Assembly (NCBI RefSeq): GCF_900573885.1
Contig: NZ_UPSE01000198.1
Span: 310,001-374,000 of the forward strand
Source of the DNA: Pseudomonas viridiflava
Lineage (GTDB): Bacteria > Pseudomonadota > Gammaproteobacteria > Pseudomonadales > Pseudomonadaceae
DNA length: 64,000 bases
Direction: 5' to 3'
The notes below the pieces were generated by a model. It did not search any database. It had not been told where the DNA came from and saw nothing but the letters and a program-made list of their open reading frames with translations. Made by a program: the position numbers and the translations under genes. Below, in pieces: positions 27,831-37,528 of this stretch; position 1 is the first letter of the stretch; each line of letters starts with the position of its first letter.

Positions 27831-28616
27831 TTATTTATTGCCGAGGTACAGATTCAGTTCACCGAAGTGCTTCTTCTGGATTTCGGCGTATTTGCCGTCG
27901 TCGTGCAGGGCTTTGATGCCTTTGTTCAGCAGGGCTTTGAGTTCGTCATTGCCTTTGGAGATGCCGATGGCGGTTTTCGACGGCAGCAGTTCGCTGTCGA
28001 TGGCTTCGCTCACTTCATAGCCAGCGCCTTGCGGCGATTTCAGGAAGCCCAGCTCGGCTTGCAGCATGTCCTGAATGGAGGCATCCAGACGGCCGCTGGT
28101 GAGGTCGGCGTAAACCTGATCCTGGTTCTGGTAGGCCTGGGTTTTCACGCCGGCTTTGTCCAGAACGGCTTTGGCGTAGGCTTCCTGAATGGTGCCTTGC
28201 TCGTAGCCCACGGTTTTGCCTTTCAGCGAAGCCGGGTCAGCGGTCAGGCCAGCGCCTTTCTTGAATACCAGCGAGGTTGGGCCGGAGAACAGTTCGTCCG
28301 AGAAGTCGATGACTTTTTCGCGAGCCGGAGTAACGGTCATGGAAGAAATCACGCCGTCGAACTTGCGTGCTTTCAAGCCAGGGATCATGCCGTCGAAATC
28401 GCTTTCAACCCATTTGCACTTAACTTTCAGCTCGGCACAGATGGCGTTGCCCAGGTCGATGTCAAAGCCGACCAGGCTGCCGTCAGCGGCTTTGGATTCG
28501 AACGGAGCGTAGGAAGGATCAACACCGAAGCGGATTTCTTTGAATTCTTTGGCTTGCAGAGCGCCGGCGCCGATGCACAGGGCCAGGGCAGAAAGAGTCA
28601 GCCATGCTTTCTTCAT
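27831..28616 (-). CDS. aotJ: Arginine/ornithine ABC transporter periplasmic binding protein
   Basis: 261-residue periplasmic solute-binding protein (SBP family 3). Signal peptide MKKAWLTLSALALCIGAG... with cleavage near residue 22. Family motif GFDIDLGNAICAEL and ligand-contact segments SMTVTPAREKVIDFSD and GYEQGTIQ are present. Start at 28616 is the in-frame ATG before the typical signal sequence; nine residues upstream are unlikely to be used. First gene of the aot operon. Cationic amino acid specificity is inferred from context. Confidence 0.9.
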   Translation of the reverse strand: MKKAWLTLSALALCIGAGALQAKEFKEIRFGVDPSYAPFESKAADGSLVGFDIDLGNAICAELKVKCKWVESDFDGMIPGLKARKFDGVISSMTVTPAREKVIDFSDELFSGPTSLVFKKGAGLTADPASLKGKTVGYEQGTIQEAYAKAVLDKAGVKTQAYQNQDQVYADLTSGRLDASIQDMLQAELGFLKSPQGAGYEVSEAIDSELLPSKTAIGISKGNDELKALLNKGIKALHDDGKYAEIQKKHFGELNLYLGNK

Positions 28617-29060
28617 TGCTTGTGTCCTTAGTGTGTAGATCACGTGAGATAACGCGGAAGTTCGACGGGAACCTGTCCCGAACGAGTGTATGCCAGCAAT
28701 TTTCGAACCACTGTACCGTTATCGACATATTGGATCAGAAAGCCGCCGCGGCTGGCTATCCATCGAAGCGGTAAAACCTTGGCAACTAACGATAAATTTG
28801 GCGCGCACCGCACCGGTGCCCAAAAGCGGGGCATAAGGTAACAGGGTGGTGCGTGCCGGTAGCGACGCCCTGACCCGTCGCGGTTTTCTCGATCCATGGA
28901 CGGGTTAAATACACAGAACGAAACCAACTGCGGGGGCTCTACACAGCATAAGGCTCCGCTGACGATGGCGCGGCGTGCGGCTCGGGCATGGACCCTGCAG
29001 CGCCACGCCCGTTAATATTTGTCGCCCATCCCTCTTGTCTAACCGCTCCCCGGAGCCTGC
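28617..29060. other. Divergent intergenic region, aotJ / hybrid kinase
   Basis: About 440 bp without a credible gene. It must contain the aotJ promoter, where an arginine-responsive ArgR site would be expected, and the promoter of the kinase gene. I could not mark an ArgR box with confidence. No repeats seen. Confidence 0.4.
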
Positions 29061-30989
29061 ATGTATCAGCTAAAGCGCAAGCCAGACCCCTTGATGAGCG
29101 ACGATCGCTACCGTTTGCTGCTGGATGCGGTCACGGATTACGCCATTTATATGCTCGACGCCAACGGTCTGGTCAGCAGCTGGAATGCTGGCGCCAAACG
29201 CTTCAAGGGCTACGAGGAAGCAGAAATTCTCGGCCAGCACTTTTCCCGTTTTTACACCGACGAGGACCGCGCCCGTGGCCTGCCGCAAGTGGCGCTTTCC
29301 ACTGCAGAAACAGAGGGGCGTTTTGAAGGTGAAGGGTGGCGCCAACGCAAAAACGGTGAGCGTTTCTGGTGCCATGTGGTGATCGACCCGATTCGTGATG
29401 CGCACGGCAGTCTGCTCGGCTACGCCAAGGTCACGCGCGACCTCACTGAACGCAAGCTCGCCGAAGAATCGCTGAAACAGAGCGAGCAACAGTTCCGCCT
29501 GCTGGTCGAAGGCGTCACCGACTATGCCCTGTACATGCTCGACCCCACGGGCGTGATCACCAACTGGAACACCGGTGCCCAGCGCATCAAGGGCTACACG
29601 CCGCAGGAAATCATCGGCAAACACTACTCGCTGTTTTTCAGCGCCGAAGACGCCGCCAACGGCGAGCCGCAGCGTGGCCTGAGTCGTGCCGTCAATGAAG
29701 GGCGTTTTGAAAGCCAGGGCTGGCGCATTCGCAAAGACGGCACCCGGTTCTGGGCCAGTGTGGTGGTCGACCCTATTCGCAACGACCTCGGCATGCTTAT
29801 AGGCTTTGCCAAAATCACCCGTGACATCACCGAAACCATGGAAGCGCAGCGCGCGCTGGAGAAAGCCCGCGAGTCGCTGTTTCAGGCGCAGAAAATGGAA
29901 TCGCTGGGGCGTCTTACCGGCGGCATCGCCCATGACTTCAACAACCTGCTGATGGTGGTGTTGGGCAGCCTTGAAGTCGTGCGCCGGCGCGTACCGGCCG
30001 ACCCGAAAGTGCTTAACCTGCTCGACAACGCCATTCAGGGCGCCCAGCGCGGCGCCACGCTGACACAACGCATGCTGGCCTTTGCCCGCAGTCAGAAGCT
30101 GACCGTTGAAGCGCTGGATGCCCCGGCGCTGGTGCGCGGCATGTCCGACATGCTGCAACGCGCCCTCGGCCCGCAAACCCGCATTGAAGTGCGTTTTCCC
30201 CTGCGCCTGAGCCCGCTGCTGGCCGACAGCAACCAGTTGGAAATGGCCTTGCTCAATCTCGCCGTCAACGCCCGCGATGCCATGGTCAGCGGCGGGCAGA
30301 TTGTGATCGCCGCCCGTGAAGAAGAACTTGCCGCCGACGAGGGCGAACTGAAAGCCGGCCGTTATGTTTGCCTGTCGGTTACCGACAGCGGCGAGGGCAT
30401 GGACAGCGAAACCCTGGAGCGCGCCCGCGAGCCGTTCTTCACCACCAAAGGCGTGGGCAAGGGCACCGGGCTGGGCTTGTCGATGGTGCATGGTTTTGCC
30501 CAGCAATCCGGTGGCCGGCTGGTGCTCAGCAGCACAGTGGGGCAAGGCACCACGGCGGAAATGTGGCTGCCGGTGGCAGAGCAGCAACTGCCCGCCGTTG
30601 CAGCAGAAACGCCGGTGCTCGCCGTGGCGTCGGTGCTGCAGCCGTTGACCGTGTTGGTAGTGGACGACGACCCGCTGGTGCTGCTCAGCACCGCCGCCAT
30701 GCTTGACGACCTTGGTTGCACGGCCGTTCAAGCCTCTTCCGCCGCGCAGGCGTTGCAGGTGCTCGAGAGCAACCTGCGCATCGATGTGGTCGTCACCGAC
30801 CTGGCCATGCCCGTGATGACCGGCGCCGAACTGGCCCAGCATATCCGGCAACGCTGGCCGAACATGCCCGTGCTGCTCGCCAGCGGCTATGCGGACAAAC
30901 TCAGCGAGGCCGACGCAGCGCTGCCGCACATCGGCAAACCGTTCAGCCAGTTGGCATTGGTGCAGGCGCTGGTTGAGCTTTGCCCTTAA
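29061..30989 (+). CDS. PAS-PAS hybrid sensor histidine kinase with receiver domain
   Basis: 642 residues, no membrane helix or signal, so cytoplasmic. Two tandem PAS domains (about 15-135 and 145-262), each beginning LLxxVTDYAxYMLD and containing WNxGAxRxKGY; their similarity suggests duplication. A HisKA-type region follows with the phospho-acceptor in GGIAHDFNNLL (about residue 299), then a HATPase domain with NLAVNARDAM, DSGEGM and GKGTGLGLSMV, and a C-terminal receiver (about 525-640) with VVDDDP, phospho-acceptor VTDLAMP and the conserved lysine in HIGKPF. No response-regulator gene adjoins. Ligand unknown. Confidence 0.9.
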   Translation: MYQLKRKPDPLMSDDRYRLLLDAVTDYAIYMLDANGLVSSWNAGAKRFKGYEEAEILGQHFSRFYTDEDRARGLPQVALSTAETEGRFEGEGWRQRKNGERFWCHVVIDPIRDAHGSLLGYAKVTRDLTERKLAEESLKQSEQQFRLLVEGVTDYALYMLDPTGVITNWNTGAQRIKGYTPQEIIGKHYSLFFSAEDAANGEPQRGLSRAVNEGRFESQGWRIRKDGTRFWASVVVDPIRNDLGMLIGFAKITRDITETMEAQRALEKARESLFQAQKMESLGRLTGGIAHDFNNLLMVVLGSLEVVRRRVPADPKVLNLLDNAIQGAQRGATLTQRMLAFARSQKLTVEALDAPALVRGMSDMLQRALGPQTRIEVRFPLRLSPLLADSNQLEMALLNLAVNARDAMVSGGQIVIAAREEELAADEGELKAGRYVCLSVTDSGEGMDSETLERAREPFFTTKGVGKGTGLGLSMVHGFAQQSGGRLVLSSTVGQGTTAEMWLPVAEQQLPAVAAETPVLAVASVLQPLTVLVVDDDPLVLLSTAAMLDDLGCTAVQASSAAQALQVLESNLRIDVVVTDLAMPVMTGAELAQHIRQRWPNMPVLLASGYADKLSEADAALPHIGKPFSQLALVQALVELCP

Positions 30990-31185
30990 AGCGTCTGTGC
31001 CGGCGCCGCTACCGTTACAACCCGCTTGCGAAACCGCATAGCTCGTCAGGCGAATTTTCCTGTCCGCCGTGACGCCAGGTATCCGGATTTCGGAAGATGC
31101 CTAGCTGTATTAAAGATGCCTCCAATAGTGCTGTTCCTGCTGACTGAGAAGACTACCGGCCACGAATTTTGCCGGAGTCTGAGTT

Positions 31186-34095
31186 ATGAAAGGCGCATCT
31201 ATATCCCGTGGCCGTTCACGTCGTCTGAATCAAGGAAATGCCCGCAAACTGATGCTGGCTGGATTGATCAATCTGACGTTTATCGAAACCTATGCGGTCG
31301 CGGCGTCTACCGTGATCACCGGGGAAATCATCAACACCAACGTCGCTCAGGCACCTGCGGTCGCAGTTGCTGCCGGTGACTCCCTGGATATTACCGACTC
31401 AGAAATCACCACTCGCGGGCAGGCGGCGTCGGCACTTCAGATAAAGGGGACGGTTACCAGCGAGGATTTAATCCTGCGTACGTTCGGCTTCGAGGCTGCT
31501 GCGATAGATGCCATCGACGGAGGCACCGCCAGTCTCACCAGGGCATTGATCAGAACCGAGGGCATTGGCGCTGTAGGTGTATCTGCGCTGAACGGCTCTA
31601 GCATTAAATTGATAAACAGTAGCGTTATTACAACCCAGTCGATGGGTTACGGCGTCCATATCGGCACGGGCAGCCGGGTGGAGCTGGAGCGAACTAATGT
31701 CTCTACCGATGGAGAGCAGTCTCACGGTGCTGCCGTGTTCCACAATGGAACGTTGCAGGTGACCGGAGGCACGCTCAGCACGCTGGGGCGTGAAGCGCAT
31801 GGTGTACTGCTGCAGGGCGATAATGCTTCGTCACGGGCGACGGCCACCTTTGTCGGTGGCCGGATATCCACAAAGGGCGACTTTTCGGTAGGCGTTAATG
31901 TCAATTCCGACGCCACGGCTGAGCTGCGCGGCACCACTATAAATACCGACGGGTGGGAAGCCTACGGTGTGTGGTTGGCCAGCGAAACTACCCGTGCCGA
32001 CCTGCGCGGTGGGTCTATCACCACCACCGGCGACGACTCAATCGGTGTAGCCAGCCATGGCGGCACCGCCACCTTGCAGGAGGTGACGATCATCACCTCG
32101 GGTAAGCAGGCGCATGGTCTGCTTGCCGACGGCCGTACGTCCCAAATAGAGGCCACCGATACTAACATCACCCTCTATGACAGCGGCGTCGGTGTGTTTG
32201 CCATTAGCGGCGGCCAGATCCGCCTCGATAGCACCTGCAGAACCACCACCAAGCCTTGCCCTACTATCATCACACACAATGGCGGAACGGGCCTCAGATC
32301 GGCACTGGGCGCAGGCATCACTGCGCTCGATATGAACGTAACGGCGGAGGGCGACGGTGCTTCCGTAGCCATTCTGGACAGGGGCGGCGAGCTGTCTCTT
32401 ACGAACGTTACCGCGAGCGCAACCGGCGCCGGCAGCAGTGGCCTGCGCGCAGTTGCCACTGCCCAAACTCAGATGAATCAGGCAACGGTTGACCGTGGCA
32501 GCCTGACGGCGGAAGGCAGCGCAATCGCCGTTCGCGGCGGCCAACTCGACCTGACCCTGCGCGATACCACGGTCACCGGGCAGCTACTGCTGGACATCGA
32601 TGAAAACGTCGTCAATGGCAACACCATCGCCCACGGCGACGTGCGGGTCTCGGCAACCAACAGCACACTGACGGGTGACGTGCAGGTGAATGGCGCAAGT
32701 GTCGGCAACTCGTGGCTGGAACTGGACAATTCAACCCTGACCGGCGCTGTGCAGAACCTTGACCAGCTCGACGTGCTCAACCTCAGTAGCTGGACCATGA
32801 CCGGCGATTCAACGCTGGGTAACTTGAACAACAGCGGCACCGTAGCGTTTCAATCCGGCGCCAGCTTCAAGACGCTCATCGTGGAGGGTGATCTGACCGG
32901 CTCCGGCGTATTCGCGCTCAACACCGATCTGGCTAACGGGCGCGGCGATCTGCTTAAAGTGCTCGGTACCATCCATAACGACCATACCCTCGCGATTGCC
33001 GATTCCGGAAACGAGCCCGCTGCCGCCAACGGGGAACTGATGGTGGTCGATGGCAACGGCGGTGCCGGGCGTTTTGCCCTGGCCGGCCGGCCGTATGTAG
33101 ACGCCGGTGCGTTCCGCTACACCCTTGAGCAGGACGGGGATAACTGGCTGTTACGCAACACGTCCCAGGCCCCGGCAGATTCCATTTCCGCCGGCAGCAA
33201 CGCGGCACTGAGTAACCAGGTAGCGGCCTCTACCCTGTGGAGCGCCGAGATGAACGCCCTGGTCAAACGCCTGGGTGAGCTGCGCATGGGCGATGACCGC
33301 GGTGGCGTGTGGACGCGCGGCATTGGCAAAAGCTTCGACGTCAAAAATGACCACTCACGTGCGTTCAAGCAGAACGTACGGGGCATTGAAATTGGCGCGG
33401 ACAAAGCTATCGATGTGCCCACCGGCAAGTTGTACCTCGGCGGCATGGTCGGCACGTCGACCTCCACGCAGAGTTACGGCGATGGCGGCAGCGGCGAAAT
33501 CAACAGTCAGTTGTTTGGCCTGTATGCCACGTGGATGGACGAGCGCGGCTATTACCTGGACAGCGTCCTCAAGTACAACCGGATGGACAACGAAGTCAAA
33601 ACCCTGGCCAACACCGGTAACCGCATCAAAGGCTCGTACCGCACCACCGGTTACGCCGCCGACGTTGAAGTAGGCAAGCAGATCAGGCTGGAAGATAACT
33701 GGTTCGTCGAGCCGCAGCTTGAGCTGACGTACACGCACTTGAGCGACGCACGCTACACCTCCAGCAATGGCCTGCGGGTGGCGCCTGGCGATGCGGTTTC
33801 CTTGCAGGGGCGGATTGGCGCGCTGGTCGGCAAAACGCTGACGCAGTCCAATGGGCTGGGCTTCCAACCTTACTTCAAAGCGTCTTACGTGAATGAATTG
33901 GCCGGCAACACTTCAGTCAAGGTCAACGGCCACAAGCTCAATAACCGCATAGCTGACTCTCACGTCGAAGTGGGCATTGGCGGGGTGTTGCAAGTGAGCG
34001 AGAAAACCAAAGTCTCTCTCGATCTGGAACATGCACAAGGCCGGCAAGTGGACCAGCCTTGGGCGGTGAACGTCGGGGTTCGGTATCTCTGGTAG
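31186..34095 (+). CDS. Autotransporter (type V secretion) outer-membrane protein, pertactin-like
   Basis: 969 residues. An extended basic N-terminus precedes a hydrophobic stretch (LMLAGLINLTFIETYAVAA, about 23-41), forming an atypical long signal peptide. The passenger (about 42-690) is a repetitive beta-helix with recurring short motifs such as ITTTGDDSIGV and VSTDGEQSHGA, rich in S/T/G and nearly cysteine-free. The C-terminal autotransporter barrel (about 700-969) starts near RGGVWTRGIGKS and ends in VRYLW, the aromatic C-terminus recognised by the Bam complex. No catalytic motif of a protease or esterase passenger is visible, so adhesin or surface protein is most likely. Confidence 0.9.
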   Translation: MKGASISRGRSRRLNQGNARKLMLAGLINLTFIETYAVAASTVITGEIINTNVAQAPAVAVAAGDSLDITDSEITTRGQAASALQIKGTVTSEDLILRTFGFEAAAIDAIDGGTASLTRALIRTEGIGAVGVSALNGSSIKLINSSVITTQSMGYGVHIGTGSRVELERTNVSTDGEQSHGAAVFHNGTLQVTGGTLSTLGREAHGVLLQGDNASSRATATFVGGRISTKGDFSVGVNVNSDATAELRGTTINTDGWEAYGVWLASETTRADLRGGSITTTGDDSIGVASHGGTATLQEVTIITSGKQAHGLLADGRTSQIEATDTNITLYDSGVGVFAISGGQIRLDSTCRTTTKPCPTIITHNGGTGLRSALGAGITALDMNVTAEGDGASVAILDRGGELSLTNVTASATGAGSSGLRAVATAQTQMNQATVDRGSLTAEGSAIAVRGGQLDLTLRDTTVTGQLLLDIDENVVNGNTIAHGDVRVSATNSTLTGDVQVNGASVGNSWLELDNSTLTGAVQNLDQLDVLNLSSWTMTGDSTLGNLNNSGTVAFQSGASFKTLIVEGDLTGSGVFALNTDLANGRGDLLKVLGTIHNDHTLAIADSGNEPAAANGELMVVDGNGGAGRFALAGRPYVDAGAFRYTLEQDGDNWLLRNTSQAPADSISAGSNAALSNQVAASTLWSAEMNALVKRLGELRMGDDRGGVWTRGIGKSFDVKNDHSRAFKQNVRGIEIGADKAIDVPTGKLYLGGMVGTSTSTQSYGDGGSGEINSQLFGLYATWMDERGYYLDSVLKYNRMDNEVKTLANTGNRIKGSYRTTGYAADVEVGKQIRLEDNWFVEPQLELTYTHLSDARYTSSNGLRVAPGDAVSLQGRIGALVGKTLTQSNGLGFQPYFKASYVNELAGNTSVKVNGHKLNNRIADSHVEVGIGGVLQVSEKTKVSLDLEHAQGRQVDQPWAVNVGVRYLW

Positions 34096-34102
34096 CGCCA
34101 AT

Positions 34103-34140
34103 GCAAAGCGGCTGCCGACAGGGTCGGGCAGCCGCTTTGC
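34103..34140 (+). terminator. Hairpin after the autotransporter gene
   Basis: 14-bp perfect stem GCAAAGCGGCTGCC (34103-34116) and GGCAGCCGCTTTGC (34127-34140), 10-nt loop, no T-run. Possibly a first, Rho-assisted stop or a 3' stabiliser. Confidence 0.55.
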
Positions 34141-34176
34141 ACATTCGGATTAATGCGTGTTTGAACCGCTGAACGA

Positions 34177-34213
34177 CCTGGGCTTCACGCGCGTGAAGCC
34201 CAGGTTTTGCTTT
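34177..34213 (+). terminator. 28-bp perfect palindrome with T-rich tail
   Basis: CCTGGGCTTCACGC (34177-34190) is followed directly by its complement (34191-34204), then TTTTGCTTT on the plus strand. A likely terminator for the autotransporter gene; it touches the end of katE on the other strand. Confidence 0.7.
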
Positions 34214-36581
34214 ACACCTTCGGCGGGTTGGTTTCACGCTCCGGATGACGGTGTTTGGCCACCGCCTCCACGAAGGTTTTAACCAAAGCCTTATCGGCTG
34301 TTTTCCCTACGATCACGCCCGGCACGCTACCTGCGATGTCGATATTCGCCTGCTGCAACAACGCGCTGCCGCCGCCAATGCTGGCGATGGTTTTGCCATG
34401 GCGGAAGGCGTCACGCAGGAACTCCAGCGCACGACCATCTGCTTTCAGCGCTTCGATAGCCGCCTGACCGTTAGGCACCACCACCGCGTCGAACAGCGGC
34501 GACGGCTGATTTTCCAGAGACGCATCAGCCACCACTTCGCCACCCGCCGCGCCAGTGAAGGCGCCCACACGCGGGCCAACCAAACGCACCACCGCGTCTT
34601 CGGCAATCAAGCCGTCGGCCACGGTTTTCACGCTGACTTCATCCACCCCGTTAGCCACCAGAATGGCGATCTGACGGGTCTTGATGCTGCCATCGCCCGG
34701 GCGTGCCAGCAGCGACAGGGCCGGCGACAGATCCACTTCCGGTTTAACCGGCGTTACCAGTGCTTTTGGCAATGGCTCTGGCAGCGGCGAACCCAAGCCA
34801 TCGGCCACGCCTTGTGCCAGCTTCTCCGAAATATTGCGCAGTTGCGCCAGCATGCGGGTGCGCACCGCTGGCACGGTCACTTTGCTCAACTCGAAACGCA
34901 GCGCATCAATAATGTGCTGCTGCTCGAACGGCGCCTGGCTGTTGAAGAACAGCGTGGCCTGGTTGTAGTGCTCGGCGAATTTCTCAGGCTTGCCGCGCAC
35001 CTCGTCGCCCTGAATCGGTTCCGGGAATGGCACGAAGCCGATCTCACCGGTCTGGAACGGACAGCCACCGGCCAGCGAGTTCGGCTCATACGCCACACGG
35101 CCACGGTTGATGGTTTGCCGATGCATGCCATCGCGCTGGTTGTTGTGCACCGGCGCCAGCGGCGAGTTGATCGGAATTTCGTGGAAATTGGCCCCGCCCA
35201 GGCGGCTGATTTGCGTGTCCACATAGGAGTGAATACGGCCGGCCAGCAGCGGGTCGTTACTGAAGTCGATACCCGGAATCACGTGGGCAGCACAGAACGC
35301 CACCTGCTCGGTTTCGGCGAAGAAATTGTCCGGGTTGCGGTTCAGCACCATGCGGCCCACTGGACGCACCGGCACCAGTTCTTCGGGAATCAGTTTGGTC
35401 GGGTCGAGAATGTCAAAGCTGAACGCCTCGGCCTGCGCCTCACTGACCACCTGCACGCCCAGTTCCCATTCCGGGTAGGCGCCGGCTTCAATGGCTTCCC
35501 ACAGATCGCGACGGTGGTAGTCCGGGTCGGCACCAGACACCTTCACCGCTTCGTCCCACACCTGCGAGTGCGTGCCGAGCAACGGGCTCCAGTGGAATTT
35601 CACGAAGTGCGATTCGCCCTTGCCATTGACGAACCGGAAGGTGTTCACGCCGAAGCCCTGCATCATGCGGTAGCTGCGTGGAATGCCGCGGTCAGACATC
35701 ACCCACATGATCATATGAGCCGCTTCTGGCGACAGCGAGATGAAGTCCCAGAACGTGTCATGCGCCGACGCCGCTTGCGGCATGCCGTGGTGCGGTTCCG
35801 GTTTTACCGCGTGCACCAAGTCGGGGAATTTCATCGCGTCCTGAATGAAGAACACCGGAATGTTGTTGCCCACCAGGTCCCAGTTGCCTTGGTCGGTATA
35901 GAACTTCACGGCGAACCCACGGGCATCGCGGGCGGTGTCTTTCGAGCCGCGTTCACCGGCCACCGTGGAGAAGCGTACGAACACAGGCGTCTGTTTGCCG
36001 GCGGCCGCGAAGGGTGCGGCGCGGGTGATGTCGCTGAGGTCTTCATATGCTTCGAAGAAACCATGAGCGGCTGAACCGCGGGCATGGACGATGCGCTCCG
36101 GAATGCGCTCGTGGTCGAAGTGGGTGATTTTTTCGCGAAGGATGAAATCTTTCAGCAAGGCCGGGCCACGCAGGCCGGCTTTCAGCGAGCTCTGGTTATC
36201 GCCAACCGGCACGCCCTGATTGGTGGTCAGGCCCTGACCGGCGCTGTCGGCCTGCACGCGTGGCAACTCGCCGCTGTTGGCATTGAAGCCTGGCTGCGCC
36301 GCGCCAATTTTTTCATTGACGTTGTCTTCGCTCAGCGTGCTGGCGCCGACCACAGGTGGCGCTGCTACGGTTTCGCCCGGGCTTGGGCGGGTGGACGCTG
36401 CGCCGTATTCCTTGGCCTTGTTGGCATTGAACGGGCAACCCGCCACGGTTTGCTGCACCGCTTCGGCTTGTGCGGCCTGTTCAGGGGTGGCGCTGGCGGG
36501 TTGGCCGGCAGTGGCAGGGGGTTGTTTTTGTGCGGACTGCTTGGCGGAAGGTGTACCAGCGGGATTTTTCGGCGTAGCCAT
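34212..36581 (-). CDS. katE: Large-subunit monofunctional catalase HPII
   Basis: 789-residue clade-2 haem catalase. The catalytic histidine lies in [12 protein letters not shown], the asparagine in [12 protein letters not shown], and the haem-ligand tyrosine in [10 protein letters not shown]. The C-terminal flavodoxin/DJ-1-like domain (about 635-789; [11 protein letters not shown]..., IGGGSALL) is the hallmark of large catalases. The N-terminal arm is longer than in E. coli KatE (753 residues in total there): about 125 residues rich in Ala, Pro and Gln before the core, probably disordered. Divergent from the DUF1652 gene across a REP-rich gap. Normally stationary-phase/RpoS controlled; no promoter could be assigned. 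Confidence 0.96.
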   Translation of the reverse strand: MATPKNPAGTPSAKQSAQKQPPATAGQPASATPEQAAQAEAVQQTVAGCPFNANKAKEYGAASTRPSPGETVAAPPVVGASTLSEDNVNEKIGAAQPGFNANSGELPRVQADSAGQGLTTNQGVPVGDNQSSLKAGLRGPALLKDFILREKITHFDHERIPERIVHARGSAAHGFFEAYEDLSDITRAAPFAAAGKQTPVFVRFSTVAGERGSKDTARDARGFAVKFYTDQGNWDLVGNNIPVFFIQDAMKFPDLVHAVKPEPHHGMPQAASAHDTFWDFISLSPEAAHMIMWVMSDRGIPRSYRMMQGFGVNTFRFVNGKGESHFVKFHWSPLLGTHSQVWDEAVKVSGADPDYHRRDLWEAIEAGAYPEWELGVQVVSEAQAEAFSFDILDPTKLIPEELVPVRPVGRMVLNRNPDNFFAETEQVAFCAAHVIPGIDFSNDPLLAGRIHSYVDTQISRLGGANFHEIPINSPLAPVHNNQRDGMHRQTINRGRVAYEPNSLAGGCPFQTGEIGFVPFPEPIQGDEVRGKPEKFAEHYNQATLFFNSQAPFEQQHIIDALRFELSKVTVPAVRTRMLAQLRNISEKLAQGVADGLGSPLPEPLPKALVTPVKPEVDLSPALSLLARPGDGSIKTRQIAILVANGVDEVSVKTVADGLIAEDAVVRLVGPRVGAFTGAAGGEVVADASLENQPSPLFDAVVVPNGQAAIEALKADGRALEFLRDAFRHGKTIASIGGGSALLQQANIDIAGSVPGVIVGKTADKALVKTFVEAVAKHRHPERETNPPKV

Positions 36582-37048
36582 TAGATGCTCCTGATCAGGT
36601 AGGTCCTTGGGGGCGCGAGCGGCGTTCAGGCCGTTTTCTCGCTGATTTCCCGTTAAGCCCCACGGTGGGCTTATGGGTTATCGAGACCCGGCGGTACGCA
36701 GAGGTTCAGGGAATCTTGCTATCAACCTGATTGAAGGGCGCTATCAAGACGATGCCGAGCGCGTAGGAACGAACCCTGGAAACGACAATGCAAGCCCGCG
36801 TCGCCCCGATTCGCCAGCAAGCTGGCTCCTACGGTTCGGATTCGCCATCGATTTTTTGTAGGAGCGAGCTTGCTCGCGAAGCCTTTGCTCTGGCGCTCGG
36901 CTGAGCATCGCTTCGCCAGCAAGCTGCCGCCCACGGTTCCATGCGCAATCGCGGTAGCACCGTCGTGCTATCAGACCAAATGCGGGGCAGGGCGGCGGTT
37001 CGTCGCCTAGGCTGGTTCTTACCCTTTGCGAAACAGCGAGGTTTGGCC
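36582..37048. other. REP-containing intergenic region upstream of katE
   Basis: About 470 bp without a credible gene between katE (leftward) and the DUF1652 gene (rightward). The katE promoter should be near 36600-36660. The right part holds a cluster of three REP palindromes (separate entry). Confidence 0.5.
36811..36934. repeat. Cluster of three REP palindromes
   Basis: TTCGCCAGCAAGCTGGCTCC type at about 36811-36832 and 36912-36934, with an oppositely oriented GTAGGAGCGAGCTTGCTCGC at 36858-36877. The core is the classical Pseudomonas REP; orientation alternates. Confidence 0.85.
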
Positions 37049-37321
37049 GTGAAATATCCCTTTCCCGCCGCCTGTGTGATGTTGAAGGAACACTTCGCCC
37101 CCCTTGGCGTAGAGGCGAGCATGGACAGCACACACTCAATGCTGGTGCGCATTTTCCAGCCCGACAGCGGCGCCACGTTGCTGTCGATTGCCGGCATCGC
37201 CTGCACGCCAACCCTGCGGCGTGGCGACATCGAGCGGATCATCGACGAGATCGAATCCGACATGCGCCTGCTACAGCCGCAACTCCTCAAGCAAACGTTG
37301 GCCGCCTATTCGCTCGGTTAG
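37049..37321 (+). CDS. DUF1652 family protein
   Basis: 90-residue protein with the look of the Pseudomonas DUF1652 family, including MLKEHFAPL near the start and the central RIFQPDSGATLL and RRGDIERIIDEIESDM. I chose GTG at 37049 (MKYPFPAACVML...) with a GCGAGG ribosome site nearby; the frame stays open to 36941 but the residues there are REP-derived and arginine-rich. No signal or membrane segment. Function unknown; family members are numerous in Pseudomonas genomes. Confidence 0.72.
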   Translation: MKYPFPAACVMLKEHFAPLGVEASMDSTHSMLVRIFQPDSGATLLSIAGIACTPTLRRGDIERIIDEIESDMRLLQPQLLKQTLAAYSLG

Positions 37322-37528
37322 CGTTCACGCCCATCGCGCATTGTCCTTGAACTTTCCCACCGCCGATCGCCCTATAAAAATGCGCTCCCGGGCAGGCGTG
37401 ATTGCGTTTTAAACGCGGCGTCTTAAACTCGGGCCCCTGCGCGTAACTGTCAGCCGTTACCCACCACCGATCACAAGGCCGTCGATCAGGATCAGCTCCC
37501 GTCGCCCGCCTCACTGCTTGAGGTTTTC

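Noticed and set aside
29070..30929. 619-codon minus-strand open frame opposite the hybrid kinase
   Set aside because: Shadow frame; composition is implausible (His-, Gln- and Gly-rich) and the plus-strand kinase has every expected motif.
31186..34095. Autotransporter considered as the partner exoprotein of the TpsB transporter at 43 kb
   Set aside because: It carries its own C-terminal barrel ending in VRYLW, so it is a self-contained type Va system, and it lacks the TPS domain.
34245..36074. 609-codon plus-strand open frame opposite katE
   Set aside because: Shadow frame with random-like His/Arg composition; katE is certain.
37287..37514. Minus-strand 75-codon frame between the DUF1652 gene and the CheB-CheR fusion
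   Set aside because: No ribosome site, no family resemblance; the segment is more likely the promoter region of the fusion gene.
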